A DNA stretch of 40,612 nt from Clostridia bacterium (GTDB lineage: Bacteria > Bacillota > Clostridia > Christensenellales > Borkfalkiaceae). Location: positions 1-40,612 of the forward strand of contig JAFVQM010000027.1 of NCBI GenBank assembly GCA_017504795.1, given 5' to 3'. Under the pieces are notes generated by a model that worked only from the letters and a program-made list of their open reading frames with translations, did no database searches and was not told the DNA's origin. Below are positions 26,313 to 35,614 of this stretch, in pieces. The translations under genes were made by a program, and so were the position numbers. Numbering within the stretch: position 1 is the stretch's first letter; every line of letters begins with the position of its first letter.

Positions 26313-26947
26313 TATAGTTCTCCTTTTTTAAGATATCTATCGGCGCGATTTGGTTTAACCACTTGTTTCACTCTACCGATTGCAAAATCTCCGCTTGCTA
26401 AGTTACTCGTTATAGTAGTTCCCGCACAAACGTAAGCGCCGTCGTCAATTTTTACGGGCGCAATTACGTTGCAGTTACTACCTATAAAACAACCGTTGCC
26501 GACGGTAGTTCTGTGTTTATTAACCCCGTCGTAATTTACAAATATCGCACCGCAACCGATATTACAGTTTTCACCTAAATCGGCATCTCCAACATATGCT
26601 AAATGGCTTACCTTACAACCTTTACCTACGCTTGAATTTTTTACTTCAACGAAATTGCCGATCTTTGCCCCGTCACCTATAACTGCGTTTGGTCTAAGCC
26701 TTGCAAAAGGACCAACCGTGCAATTTTTTCCTATTACCGCCTTTTCACTTTGACTGTAATTTATTACGGAATTTTCACCAATAACGGTATCGATTATATA
26801 ACAGTTAGGAAGAATAATTGCACCGTCTTTTATAACCGTTTTGCCTTCAATTCTATTATTTTCATATATAACAACGTCTTTACCGATAATTACGTCTTTG
26901 CCAATAAAGGTCGAACGCTTATCAATAATTTTGAAATTTTTACTAAT
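26312..26947 (-). CDS. Stand-alone GlmU acetyltransferase domain, AUU start
   Basis: A 211-residue left-handed beta-helix protein matching the C-terminal half of GlmU, which acetylates glucosamine-1-phosphate with acetyl-CoA. Catalytic and binding residues are kept: Arg in FARLRP, Lys in GNFVEVK, catalytic His in SHLAYVGDA, NYDGVNKH, and the Ala/Gly turns IGSN and CAGTTIT. The N-terminal uridylyltransferase half is missing. No ATG, GTG or TTG lies at the start of this frame; the only candidate is ATT at 26947, eight bases after a perfect AGGAGG, with an in-frame TAG just before. AUU initiation is known for infC. A sequence error turning ATG into ATT is the alternative. The stop overlaps glmM (TAATG). 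Confidence 0.85.
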   Translation of the reverse strand: MSKNFKIIDKRSTFIGKDVIIGKDVVIYENNRIEGKTVIKDGAIILPNCYIIDTVIGENSVINYSQSEKAVIGKNCTVGPFARLRPNAVIGDGAKIGNFVEVKNSSVGKGCKVSHLAYVGDADLGENCNIGCGAIFVNYDGVNKHRTTVGNGCFIGSNCNVIAPVKIDDGAYVCAGTTITSNLASGDFAIGRVKQVVKPNRADRYLKKGEL

Positions 26948-27007
26948 GACCGTAACCTCCTAAAAGTATTATATTTGTAAAATTTTACGTTTGTGATATG
27001 ATTTGGT

Positions 27008-27036
27008 ATTTTAGGGTATAAATTTTGCTTTGTCAA
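27008..27036 (-). promoter_or_regulatory. Promoter of the GlmU-domain / glmM operon
   Basis: Minus strand perfect TTGACA (27031-27036), 17-nt spacer, TAAAAT (27008-27013). The leader is about 50 nt and includes AGGAGG before the ATT start. Confidence 0.85.
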
Positions 27037-27057
27037 GCATAATTTTTGCATAAAAAC

Positions 27058-27157
27058 GCTTAAAATATGCCAATTTTAACGAAAAAGTGAATATTTTACC
27101 CCATTATTTCATTTTCACGATTTCAAAATCTGGGGGTGATTTTACCAAATTTTAAGC
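27058..27157. other. Nested inverted repeats in a 323-nt gap without genes
   Basis: Three stems are nested: GCTTAAAAT/ATTTTAAGC (27058-27066, 27149-27157, perfect), TTACCCC/GGGGTGA (27096-27102, 27133-27139, one wobble) and GATTT/AAATC (27119-27130). Nothing coding is seen. It lies upstream of the GlmU-domain promoter and could be a small RNA or regulatory structure; no matching promoter or T-tract was found, so the strand is open. Confidence 0.4.
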
Positions 27158-27248
27158 ATTAAATAAAGTTTTAATACCCAAAAACTAAATCGCGTATTGC
27201 ATTTTTAACTTTGCGAAAAATGATAAAAAAAATTTTTATATCATCATA

Positions 27249-27272
27249 AAAGGCGAGATAATTCTCGCCTTT
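27249..27272 (-). terminator. Terminator after the TIGR04086-like gene
   Basis: Perfect stem AAAGGCGAGA/TCTCGCCTTT with loop TAAT, overlapping the stop codon. The minus-strand T-tail is short (TTTTAT), so efficiency is uncertain. Confidence 0.7.
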
Positions 27273-27642
27273 ATTTCTTAATCGCTATTGCGATAATTCC
27301 TGAAATTCCACCAACTGCGCCACCTAGAAGTAGTTCCCATAAAAACGGGAGTGAAAAGTTAATTTCGCCACCTATCGTTCCAAAGAGTAAAAAGGTAGCA
27401 AAACTAATAATTAAGCCTAGCGTTACGCCTTTTATAAGCCCGTTACTATCTTTAACCGCAAACAGCGTGCCTATGCACACCGCCAAAATTTTTAGTATGC
27501 AGTTTACGGGTTTAATAACCGAAAGCGGTAGGTTAAAAAGTTCTATAATAAGCGCGAATAAGAGTACGCTAACGAGCGAAAATATAAGTGAAATTATAAC
27601 GCCTTTTACAAACACTAAACTACCTTTTGCCAAATTTACCAT
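27271..27642 (-). CDS. Four-pass membrane protein, TIGR04086-like
   Basis: A 123-residue protein with four hydrophobic helices (about 10-32, 42-62, 68-88 and 97-121), rich in Gly in the last helix (GGAVGGISGI). This size, topology and position next to yajC fit the TIGR04086 family of Clostridia; function unknown. The ribosome binding site GGAG lies inside the 3' arm of the yajC terminator hairpin, eight bases before the ATG, so expression may need read-through and opening of the hairpin. Confidence 0.8.
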   Translation of the reverse strand: MVNLAKGSLVFVKGVIISLIFSLVSVLLFALIIELFNLPLSVIKPVNCILKILAVCIGTLFAVKDSNGLIKGVTLGLIISFATFLLFGTIGGEINFSLPFLWELLLGGAVGGISGIIAIAIKK

Positions 27643-27677
27643 AAAAAAATCTCCGCACAGTTAACCTATGCGGAGAT
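27643..27677 (-). terminator. Terminator after yajC that also holds the next gene's ribosome binding site
   Basis: Stem ATCTCCGCA/TGCGGAGAT (27649-27657, 27669-27677) followed on the minus strand by a T-tract (27643-27648) that runs straight into the next ATG. The GGAG in the second-transcribed arm is the only ribosome binding site for the downstream gene. Confidence 0.88.
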
Positions 27678-27695
27678 AATTCATTTTATGACTTA

Positions 27696-28166
27696 TTATT
27701 CAGCCTTTTCTTCCGTTTTTTCTTCAACGGGAGCAGTAACTTCTTCAACTTTTTCTTTTGCTTCTACCGGCTTTTTCTTATTTAATTTTGCCTGAGCGAG
27801 CGCTTCTTGTTCCTTTTTGAATTCTTCTTCTACTTTTTTAGGAAGTTGCATTTGGTAAATTGCGCGCTTGTCAAACTTCATTTTCGTACCTTCGGTATCT
27901 AAAACGAAAGAATTTTCTTCGTTGTTAACCGAAACTACTCTACCCATAATACCGCCGATAGTTATAACGGTAGTGCCCGAGCAAAGTTTATCCTTTCTCG
28001 CTTGGTCTTCTTGCGCTTGTTTTTTGCGGTTTTTGTTTTGAACGGCAGTCATAACGATAAACGCTACGATAAGTACGCCCAAAATAATAAGCATGGTGTA
28101 GTTATTGCCACCTTCGCCACCGCCAGTGTTACCTGCATTTTCACTTAATAAGTTAAATAATAACAT
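27696..28166 (-). CDS. yajC: Preprotein translocase subunit YajC
   Basis: A 156-residue accessory of the SecDF-YajC complex. A short Gly-rich N-terminus precedes one membrane helix (about 27-45), followed by the cytoplasmic YajC domain with GGIMGRVVSVN, then an unusually long Lys/Glu/Ala/Pro-rich tail (about 115-156); most YajC proteins are near 90-110 residues. AAGGAG precedes the ATG. It follows tgt by 61 nt, the classic tgt-yajC order. Confidence 0.93.
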   Translation of the reverse strand: MLLFNLLSENAGNTGGGEGGNNYTMLIILGVLIVAFIVMTAVQNKNRKKQAQEDQARKDKLCSGTTVITIGGIMGRVVSVNNEENSFVLDTEGTKMKFDKRAIYQMQLPKKVEEEFKKEQEALAQAKLNKKKPVEAKEKVEEVTAPVEEKTEEKAE

Positions 28167-28227
28167 AATAAAAATCTCCTTAATTTATATAAATACTATA
28201 CAACATTTAGCGTTTTTTAGCAAGCGC

Positions 28228-29436
<1,209 letters not shown>

Positions 29437-29469
29437 TTACAAAAGACCGTACAAAGCCATACTGTTTGG

Positions 29470-29569
29470 TTTTAGAAACGAGTTAGGCAAGGCTCGACAA
29501 GTCGTGGGGTGAGATAGACCTTTTTGGTCGCCGAAGTCCACGGCGCAGTCAGTAAACGGAATAGGCAAG
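29470..29569 (-). repeat. Structured intergenic repeat, copy B (tgt side)
   Basis: On the minus strand the unit starts CTTGCCTATTC and ends CTCGTTTCTAAAA, as does copy A. An outer stem CGTGG/CCACG (29503-29507, 29538-29542) encloses a GACC/GGTC hairpin (29517-29529). The TTCGG before and GTCTAT after the hairpin are shared with copy A. No coding potential seen. Confidence 0.6.
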
Positions 29570-29605
29570 TGTCCCCGAATTTTACGGGAAGAAGGATTTG
29601 CCTAT

Positions 29606-29725
29606 TTTTAGAAACGAGCAGGTCAAGGCGAACGAGCATTTGTTGACGGGAGCGTACATAGACGTACGTGACCGAAACAAAGCGGAGTTCAACACCGAGA
29701 TGCGAAGTTTATAAGAATAGGCAAG
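29606..29725 (-). repeat. Structured intergenic repeat, copy A (queA side)
   Basis: Same plan as copy B with different stem sequences: outer TGTTGA/TCAACA (29641-29646, 29689-29694) and inner CGTAC/GTACG (29653-29668). Its first 11 nt are the last codons of queA. Between the copies AATAGGCAA (29560-29568) pairs with TTGCCTATT (29598-29606). Conserved borders with changed but still paired stems suggest selection on structure. The 341-nt gap otherwise holds only an AT-rich tgt leader. Confidence 0.6.
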
Positions 29726-30731
29726 CGTCGCCAAAAGAAAAGAAACGATACTCGTTTTTAACTGCATAATTATAAAGTTCTAAAACCTTTTCGCGAGTAA
29801 GAAGTGCGGATACTAGCATAATTAAAGTAGATTCTGGAAGATGGAAGTTGGTAATCAACCCGTCAACACACTTAAATTTGTAAGGCGGATAGATAAAAAT
29901 TGACGTATCTCCGCTCTGCGCCCTTACAAACCCGTTTTCGTCCGCCACCGTTTCAAGCGTTCTAACCGACGTTGTGCCCACGGCAATAACTCTTCTGTTT
30001 TCACGCTTTGCACGGTTTATAATTTCGGCGTTTTCGCTTGTAATTTCATACCACTCGGTATGCATTTTATGATTAGTTAAATCGTCTTCTTTGACGGGGC
30101 GGAACGTACCTAACCCAACTTTAAGTTCAACGGTGGCAAACTCAACGCCCTTAGATTTTAATCTCTCTATAAGTTCTGGCGTAAAGTGTAGCCCAGCCGT
30201 TGGCGCTGCGGACGAGCCTTCGTTTTTAGCGTATACCGTTTGGTATCTCGACTGGTCTTTAAGTTTTTCGTGGATATATGGTGGAAGTGGCATTTCGCCA
30301 ACTCTTGAAATTATATCTTCGAACACTCCGTCAAAATGGAAAGTTACAAGCCGACCACCGCTTTCAGTTCTTTCGTTAACGGTTAAAGAAAGTTCGTCAT
30401 TTATAGTTAAAACCGCGCCTTCTTTGGCTTTTTTGCCCGGTTTTACCATAACTTCCCAGTCGGTAAGCGAAAACCTTTTTAGAAGTAAAATTTCGACCTT
30501 ACCGCCGTTTTTAGTGTAGGAAAACATACGCGCAGGCAAAACTTTGGTGTTGTTTACGACTAGTAAATCGCCCTTTTGAAAGATATTTTCTATATCGTAA
30601 AAATGCCTATCGAAATGCGTATCCGTCGCCCTATCATAGTGTAAAAGGCGTGAACTATCACGCGGATAAACGGGGGTTTGCGCTATTAAATTTTCGGGTA
30701 AATCGTAATAAAAATCACTTTTTTTAAGCAT
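29709..30731 (-). CDS. queA: S-adenosylmethionine:tRNA ribosyltransferase-isomerase
   Basis: QueA, 340 residues, transfers the ribosyl group of S-adenosylmethionine to preQ1 in tRNA to form epoxyqueuosine. Family blocks: FYYDLPENLIAQ at the start, VVNNTKVLPARM, ALFHEK-like PYIHEKL, SAAPTAGLHFT, GLGTFRPV, and EYRFFSFGDA at the end. An in-frame start at 30764 lies inside ruvB and adds 11 atypical residues; the ATG at 30731, one base after the ruvB stop, is preferred. No strong ribosome binding site, consistent with coupling to ruvB. Confidence 0.95.
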   Translation of the reverse strand: MLKKSDFYYDLPENLIAQTPVYPRDSSRLLHYDRATDTHFDRHFYDIENIFQKGDLLVVNNTKVLPARMFSYTKNGGKVEILLLKRFSLTDWEVMVKPGKKAKEGAVLTINDELSLTVNERTESGGRLVTFHFDGVFEDIISRVGEMPLPPYIHEKLKDQSRYQTVYAKNEGSSAAPTAGLHFTPELIERLKSKGVEFATVELKVGLGTFRPVKEDDLTNHKMHTEWYEITSENAEIINRAKRENRRVIAVGTTSVRTLETVADENGFVRAQSGDTSIFIYPPYKFKCVDGLITNFHLPESTLIMLVSALLTREKVLELYNYAVKNEYRFFSFGDACLFL

Positions 30732-30732
30732 A

Positions 30733-31800
30733 TCAATTTTCGTCAAATAACGACGTTTGCTCAAAACTTTTAACAGGCGGTTTAAGCCCTAAGTGTTCGT
30801 AAGCCTTTTTGAGCGCAACCCTACCCCTTGCAGTTCTTGCGATAAAGCCAAGTTGAAGTAGGTACGGCTCGTAAACGTCTTCTATGGTGTTAGCGTCTTC
30901 ATTGACGGTAGCGGCAAGCGTTTCAAGCCCAACGGGACCGCCACCAAATTTTTCTATCATACTTTCAAGAAGTTTTTTGTCAGTTCCGTCAAGTCCTAAA
31001 CCGTCGATTTCTAATCTTGAAAGGGCAAGTTCCGCATCTTCTTTTAATATCTCGGTATGACCGAGTACAGACGAAAAGTCCCTAACCCTTTTAAGTAAGC
31101 GGTTAACTATTCTCGGCGTTCCGCGACTTCTTTTTGCAATCTCGATAGACGCATCACTCGAAATCTCCGAACCTAGCGTTTTGCTCGAACGCCTTACTAT
31201 TTCGGCAAGTTCTTCGGTGGAATATAGTTCTAAGCGTAACATTACGCCAAACCTATCGCGAAGTGGCGATGATAGCATACCCGCTTTTGTGGTTGCGCCT
31301 ATAAGCGTAAACTTTTTAAGCGGAATTTGTACCGTTCTAGCAGACGGACCTTTACCGAGTATTAAATCGAGCGAAAAATCTTCCATCGCGGGGTACAAAA
31401 CTTCTTCAATATTGTGGCGAAGCCTATGAATTTCGTCGATAAACAAAACGTCCCCGTCGTTAAGGTTACTTAGTATTGCAGCAAGGTCGCCCGTCTTTTC
31501 AATGGCGGGGCCCGACGTTACCTTTATTTGAGTGCCCATTTCGCTTGCTATAATGTGCGCAAGCGTGGTTTTACCAAGCCCCGGTGGGCCGTAAAGTAAA
31601 ACGTGGTCTAAACTCTCACCGCGCATTTTAGCCGCTTTCATAAATACGGTTAAATTGTCTTTAACCTTTTCTTGACCAACGTACCCGTCCATCGACTTTG
31701 GGCGCAAAATATTCTCAACGTCGTCGTAAATTTGCCTTTCCGTATCCACAACGCGTTCGTAATTTTCGTATTCGTTATCTAAAATATGTTCGTCTATCAT
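30733..31800 (-). CDS. ruvB: Holliday junction helicase RuvB
   Basis: A 355-residue AAA+ ATPase that drives branch migration with RuvA. Motifs: [13 protein letters not shown], Walker [14 protein letters not shown], Walker [10 protein letters not shown], sensor 1 [10 protein letters not shown], arginine finger region RDRFG, and a C-terminal winged helix with [12 protein letters not shown]. It lies 3 nt after ruvA. Confidence 0.97.
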   Translation of the reverse strand: MIDEHILDNEYENYERVVDTERQIYDDVENILRPKSMDGYVGQEKVKDNLTVFMKAAKMRGESLDHVLLYGPPGLGKTTLAHIIASEMGTQIKVTSGPAIEKTGDLAAILSNLNDGDVLFIDEIHRLRHNIEEVLYPAMEDFSLDLILGKGPSARTVQIPLKKFTLIGATTKAGMLSSPLRDRFGVMLRLELYSTEELAEIVRRSSKTLGSEISSDASIEIAKRSRGTPRIVNRLLKRVRDFSSVLGHTEILKEDAELALSRLEIDGLGLDGTDKKLLESMIEKFGGGPVGLETLAATVNEDANTIEDVYEPYLLQLGFIARTARGRVALKKAYEHLGLKPPVKSFEQTSLFDEN

Positions 31801-31803
31801 AAT

Positions 31804-32403
31804 TTACCTAATAGTTTGAAGTGCAATCGTTATTATGCTTTCAATAGTGTCTGCTCCGCGCTCTTTGGCAATAGCCACCGCCTTTTCACTCTCGGCGCGC
31901 AAGAACCCTAAACTCATAAGCGCGATAACCGCATCGTCACTAGCGGTCGGCTCGGTTTTGGTTTTAGAAGTTTGCTTTTTAGCGCCTTCGGGAAGGTCGA
32001 GTTGCGAGATGTTTTCTCTAAGTTCAAGAATAATTCTCTCAGCCGTTTTCTTGCCTAAACCTTTTACTTTTGAAAGGGCTTTAACGTCTTGCGATGCGAT
32101 AATAAACGCAAGTTCGTTAAGTGGCATTGACGAGAGTATCCCTATCCCCATTTTAGGCCCAACGCCCGATACGGATATTAGTTTTAGAAACATTGACTTT
32201 TCTTCCATAGAGATAAAGCCGTAGAGATAAAACCCGTCTTCACGCACGTTGAGATAGGTATATAACGAGCCTTTACCTTGGTTTACGACTTGCTCGTACG
32301 CCTCGGCTGAACAAGTTATTTCATAACCTATTCCACCCGTTTCAAGTACAATTACACCGTTACTGCTTGCTGTTATTAAATTACCGCTTATATATCCTAT
32401 CAT
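31804..32403 (-). CDS. ruvA: Holliday junction protein RuvA
   Basis: A 199-residue tetrameric Holliday-junction binding protein: N-terminal OB fold with MIGYISGNL and YTYLNVREDGFYLYGF, two helix-hairpin-helix motifs (SVSGVGPKMGIGIL and KVKGLGKKTAERI), and a C-terminal RuvB-contacting domain starting near residue 150. Sits 3 nt after ruvC and 3 nt before ruvB. Confidence 0.97.
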   Translation of the reverse strand: MIGYISGNLITASSNGVIVLETGGIGYEITCSAEAYEQVVNQGKGSLYTYLNVREDGFYLYGFISMEEKSMFLKLISVSGVGPKMGIGILSSMPLNELAFIIASQDVKALSKVKGLGKKTAERIILELRENISQLDLPEGAKKQTSKTKTEPTASDDAVIALMSLGFLRAESEKAVAIAKERGADTIESIITIALQTIR

Positions 32404-32406
32404 AAA

Positions 32407-32904
32407 TCACCTAATTTGAAAGTTTGACGCGAGTTTGCTCGTTTGACTGTGCGTTAAGGCAACTGCCAAAGCGTCAGCCGCGTCGTCCGGCTTTGGAATT
32501 TTAGCAAGCCCTAAAAAAGTTTTAGTCATTTCTTGAATTTGGCGCTTTTCCGCCCTACCGTAACCCGTTAGCGCTTGTTTTATTTGAAGTGGCGTGTACT
32601 CGAAAAGTTTTCCACCGCACGCTTTAACCGCAGTTAATAAAATAACGCCACGCGCTTGGGCAACGTTTATGCCCGTAGTTATGTTGGTGTTGAAAAATAG
32701 TTCTTCAAGTGCAATCTCGTCGGGCTTATATTTTGATATAACTTGGTTGATATCTTCTTCGATAATAGAAAGCCTATCTGGAAGTTTTTTGTCTTTCGGG
32801 GTTAAAATAACGCCGTAGGAAACCACTTTTGGTTTACCGCGTTCAACGTCGATAACGCCCCACCCAACGGTTGCAAGACCCGGGTCTATACCTAAAATTC
32901 TCAT
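32407..32904 (-). CDS. ruvC: Holliday junction resolvase RuvC
   Basis: A 165-residue RNase-H-fold endonuclease cutting Holliday junctions. The catalytic acids are visible: Asp in MRILGIDPGLATVGWG, Glu in ALEELFFNTN, and Asp pair in KPDDAADALAVAL. It is the first gene of the ruvCAB-queA-tgt-yajC run. There is no ribosome binding site, and a near-perfect promoter ends 8 nt before the ATG, so the mRNA is predicted to be leaderless or nearly so. Confidence 0.96.
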   Translation of the reverse strand: MRILGIDPGLATVGWGVIDVERGKPKVVSYGVILTPKDKKLPDRLSIIEEDINQVISKYKPDEIALEELFFNTNITTGINVAQARGVILLTAVKACGGKLFEYTPLQIKQALTGYGRAEKRQIQEMTKTFLGLAKIPKPDDAADALAVALTHSQTSKLASNFQIR

Positions 32905-32912
32905 ACGAATTT

Positions 32913-32941
32913 ATTATATAATAAATTTTGACCTTAGTCAA
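32913..32941 (-). promoter_or_regulatory. Promoter of ruvC, start-codon proximal
   Basis: Minus strand TTGACT (32936-32941), 17-nt spacer, perfect TATAAT (32913-32918). Only 8 nt lie between the -10 box and the ATG, so transcription should start within about 2 nt of it. Confidence 0.85.
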
Positions 32942-32959
32942 TACAAAATAACTGTAATT

Positions 32960-32985
32960 AAAAAAAGCGGTCGCCCGCTTTTTTT
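32960..32985 (-). terminator. Terminator after the TIM-barrel-like gene
   Basis: Stem AAGCGG/CCGCTT with A-tract and T-tract extensions on both sides (AAAAAAGCGG-TCGC-CCGCTTTTTT), overlapping the stop codon. It could work in both directions. Confidence 0.85.
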
Positions 32986-35608
32986 AATTAAGTTCTTCGC
33001 CAACTAACCCAACCGTTAGTTTTAATCGTGGTAAAAGTTCGCTTTCGCCTTTAACTGAAATTAAATTATCCCCCTTTTCAATGATAGGTATTTCACTTAT
33101 AGTAAAGGGGGCGCAAACTTCGTTAAAATAACTGTCTATTATCCTTGCACTACCGTTTCTTTCAATCTCTAAACACTCACTAGATTTTAGCAAAATATTA
33201 GTCTTAATCGCCTTATCGCCTATTTTTATCTCAAGATTTTTAACTTCAGTTTGCACTACTTTTAGTAGTTTTATAGGGCTAAGCTTTACTATTCCTTCGC
33301 CGTTATATATAGCGCCTATTTCGGCAATATTTTTAAAGTCTACCACGCCGAAATAGTAACCGTAAAATTCCTGCAAAGTAGTATAGGTTGAATTATCCAT
33401 TTCTTTAGGCGGAATACTGTCAAACTCGCCCGTTTGAACTTCTACCTTTGAAAACTCTTTTTCGCCGACGAAATCGTTCTTGATATAAAAGTTTATATAT
33501 TTTGGCGCGTTGCCGTTATAACTTTTAAGATAGACACTTAAAATACCACCACCGCCGTCGCCTTTTACTTTAATAGATAAACCGCGGTTAAACTCGGCGT
33601 TAATAGGCGTAGTAAATTTTACTTTTAACTTCTCACCATCACTTAACGTGGCGCTATCTGTTAAAATTATACCGTCGCTATCGTAGGAACTGGTCGTATA
33701 TAAATTTTCTATTCTTATAAATGGTTTTTGCTTATAAAAATTATTAGTTATTTTATAAGTCGTATTGGTATGCTCAAAATAATAGCGGTCAAAACTTGCC
33801 CTTTTAAGTTTATCGTTTTCAAATATAACGTAACTTCTATTTTGGCTTAAGTATTTTTTAGAATTTCCACTAAGCGCGTGTGATTTTATATAATTTTGAA
33901 GTTCAACTACCGTTTTTTGATGTTCAATAACCGCAGGGATTTTTTGTTTTTCAGGTAGGCTTTCAAGGTATGCAACGCACGCGTCAGTCGCCATACATTT
34001 AGCGTATAGGTAACAAACGTCTTCCTTTCTTATGGGAATAAATTGATAATAATATTTATCTTTACCGCAGTCGGGACACAAGTCTAACCAGCCAAGTTCT
34101 TCGTTTACACCCATACGCCTTGCTACTTCTTTATTGTATAAAAGATGAGCGTCAACGTAATCGATATAGGCACATTTAGGTCTATCTAAAGCACCGTAGC
34201 GTGAACGGGCGTACCACGTTCCCGTATATTGAAGATTGTGGCAACAATTAAATATAGGCGGTTTTTTAACGTATTTGTAGAACTCGCGAATAAAGTCAAC
34301 AGCGTGATAAAAAGCGTAATCTTCATCATCTAGCGCACCAACGCCGTCAAGCGCGTCGAAATACACGGCGTCAAAGCCTACTTCGTTATAAAAATCAGCG
34401 GTGTTTTTAGCAATTTGATAAAAGAGTTTACTTCCCGCTTTTGCTAAATAATTATAAAAATACTGCTTTAACCTTTTAATTTTTGCGCCTTTTGAGTGAG
34501 AAGATTTTTTAGTTCCAAGCGCACCGCGTTCAAGATTATAAAACTTTCCGCTACTATCAACGGCTGAAAACTTAATAATCTCGTCGTCAATTCTTAAGGT
34601 GTTTGAACTAAGCGTTACGTAATAGACGGTTGGTTCAACGCCGTCAAGCCTTTCTTTCGTTATAATCTCGTCGCCGTCAATACTTAAATCACAGTTTAAA
34701 GTGAACTCGTCTAACACGTCGATATCGTCGTTTGGAATAGGCGTAACAAGTTTATCTTTAGGATCTATAAAAAAGGAATAGGGATGAAGTGCAACTTCAA
34801 ACCCGTCGCCATGCAGTCTATCAACGATTTTTTTATAATCGCTTATGCCGTTAGGATAATATTTTTCATTTACGGTAAACGAACCTTGAACGTACTGAAG
34901 GGCGTGATGAAGATTAATCTGCTCGATACCCGCGTTTTTAAAATACTTAACCATTTGGTCGTAATTATCTTCGGTTATAGGCGTCCAATGAAGTGAATAG
35001 GTCTTTTTAGCGCTTGCTAATGCGTTTTTCGCATACGGCCCACCAACGGGGCTTTTAATAAGTTCGCCGTCGGGAATTAAAGAAAGAACTTGCCTTTGCA
35101 CTTTGATAAGATTATCTTTATCACAGCAAATAACCGCACAAGCAGGATTATAAGGACTTCTATCGTTACCAAATAAACCTATTTTAGTAAACGCCTCGGC
35201 AATAAGTTTGGTATTAAGCCCTGGGTGCTCGTGCATACGCGTAGCCATAGTCATAGCCATAAGCGAAAGCGCTACGCTACTACTATCGTAATCTATATTC
35301 GATAAAGCATTTACAAATTTTACCGAGTGAAAGTTTTTAGTAGAACTTTCTTTTAACGTAAACATTAAAAAATCGGCGTACGATTTATAAGTTATTTTTA
35401 TTGAAATACCGCAGTCAAATAGTATTTTTATATCTTGATTAATAACGGATAACGCGCAAGGTAAACTTTCAGTCTTATCGCCTTTAATAAGCACGGCAAA
35501 GGGCGTGGGCTCTACCAAATTAACTCCACCGTTTTTTGATAAGTTTATCAACCTTCCTTCGCTAGTTACGGTCAGCGAAAAATTACCTGCGTTAAGTAAA
35601 TATTGCAT
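32984..35608 (-). CDS. Predicted TIM-barrel glycoside-hydrolase-like protein
   Basis: An 874-residue cytoplasmic protein without signal peptide. The middle (about residues 180-560) reads like a (beta/alpha)8 barrel: HWTPITEDNYDQMVKYF, INLHHALQY, HGDGFEVALHPYSFF, FDAVYFDALDGVG (strand followed by an Asp pair) and FNCCHNLQYTGTWYARSRYG. Inside it a beta-rich insert contains YNLERGALGTKKSSHSKG. The C-terminal 270 residues are beta-rich, like a sugar-binding or jelly-roll module. I cannot assign a CAZy family or substrate. A longer frame starting at 35716 would overlap the divergent neighbour, so the ATG at 35608 is preferred; it has no ribosome binding site but a promoter ending 6 nt upstream. 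Confidence 0.75.
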   Translation of the reverse strand: MQYLLNAGNFSLTVTSEGRLINLSKNGGVNLVEPTPFAVLIKGDKTESLPCALSVINQDIKILFDCGISIKITYKSYADFLMFTLKESSTKNFHSVKFVNALSNIDYDSSSVALSLMAMTMATRMHEHPGLNTKLIAEAFTKIGLFGNDRSPYNPACAVICCDKDNLIKVQRQVLSLIPDGELIKSPVGGPYAKNALASAKKTYSLHWTPITEDNYDQMVKYFKNAGIEQINLHHALQYVQGSFTVNEKYYPNGISDYKKIVDRLHGDGFEVALHPYSFFIDPKDKLVTPIPNDDIDVLDEFTLNCDLSIDGDEIITKERLDGVEPTVYYVTLSSNTLRIDDEIIKFSAVDSSGKFYNLERGALGTKKSSHSKGAKIKRLKQYFYNYLAKAGSKLFYQIAKNTADFYNEVGFDAVYFDALDGVGALDDEDYAFYHAVDFIREFYKYVKKPPIFNCCHNLQYTGTWYARSRYGALDRPKCAYIDYVDAHLLYNKEVARRMGVNEELGWLDLCPDCGKDKYYYQFIPIRKEDVCYLYAKCMATDACVAYLESLPEKQKIPAVIEHQKTVVELQNYIKSHALSGNSKKYLSQNRSYVIFENDKLKRASFDRYYFEHTNTTYKITNNFYKQKPFIRIENLYTTSSYDSDGIILTDSATLSDGEKLKVKFTTPINAEFNRGLSIKVKGDGGGGILSVYLKSYNGNAPKYINFYIKNDFVGEKEFSKVEVQTGEFDSIPPKEMDNSTYTTLQEFYGYYFGVVDFKNIAEIGAIYNGEGIVKLSPIKLLKVVQTEVKNLEIKIGDKAIKTNILLKSSECLEIERNGSARIIDSYFNEVCAPFTISEIPIIEKGDNLISVKGESELLPRLKLTVGLVGEELN

Positions 35609-35614
35609 AAATAA

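Noticed and set aside
30091-30519. 142-residue plus-strand open frame
   Set aside because: It is antisense to queA, a well-supported conserved gene, and has no family features.
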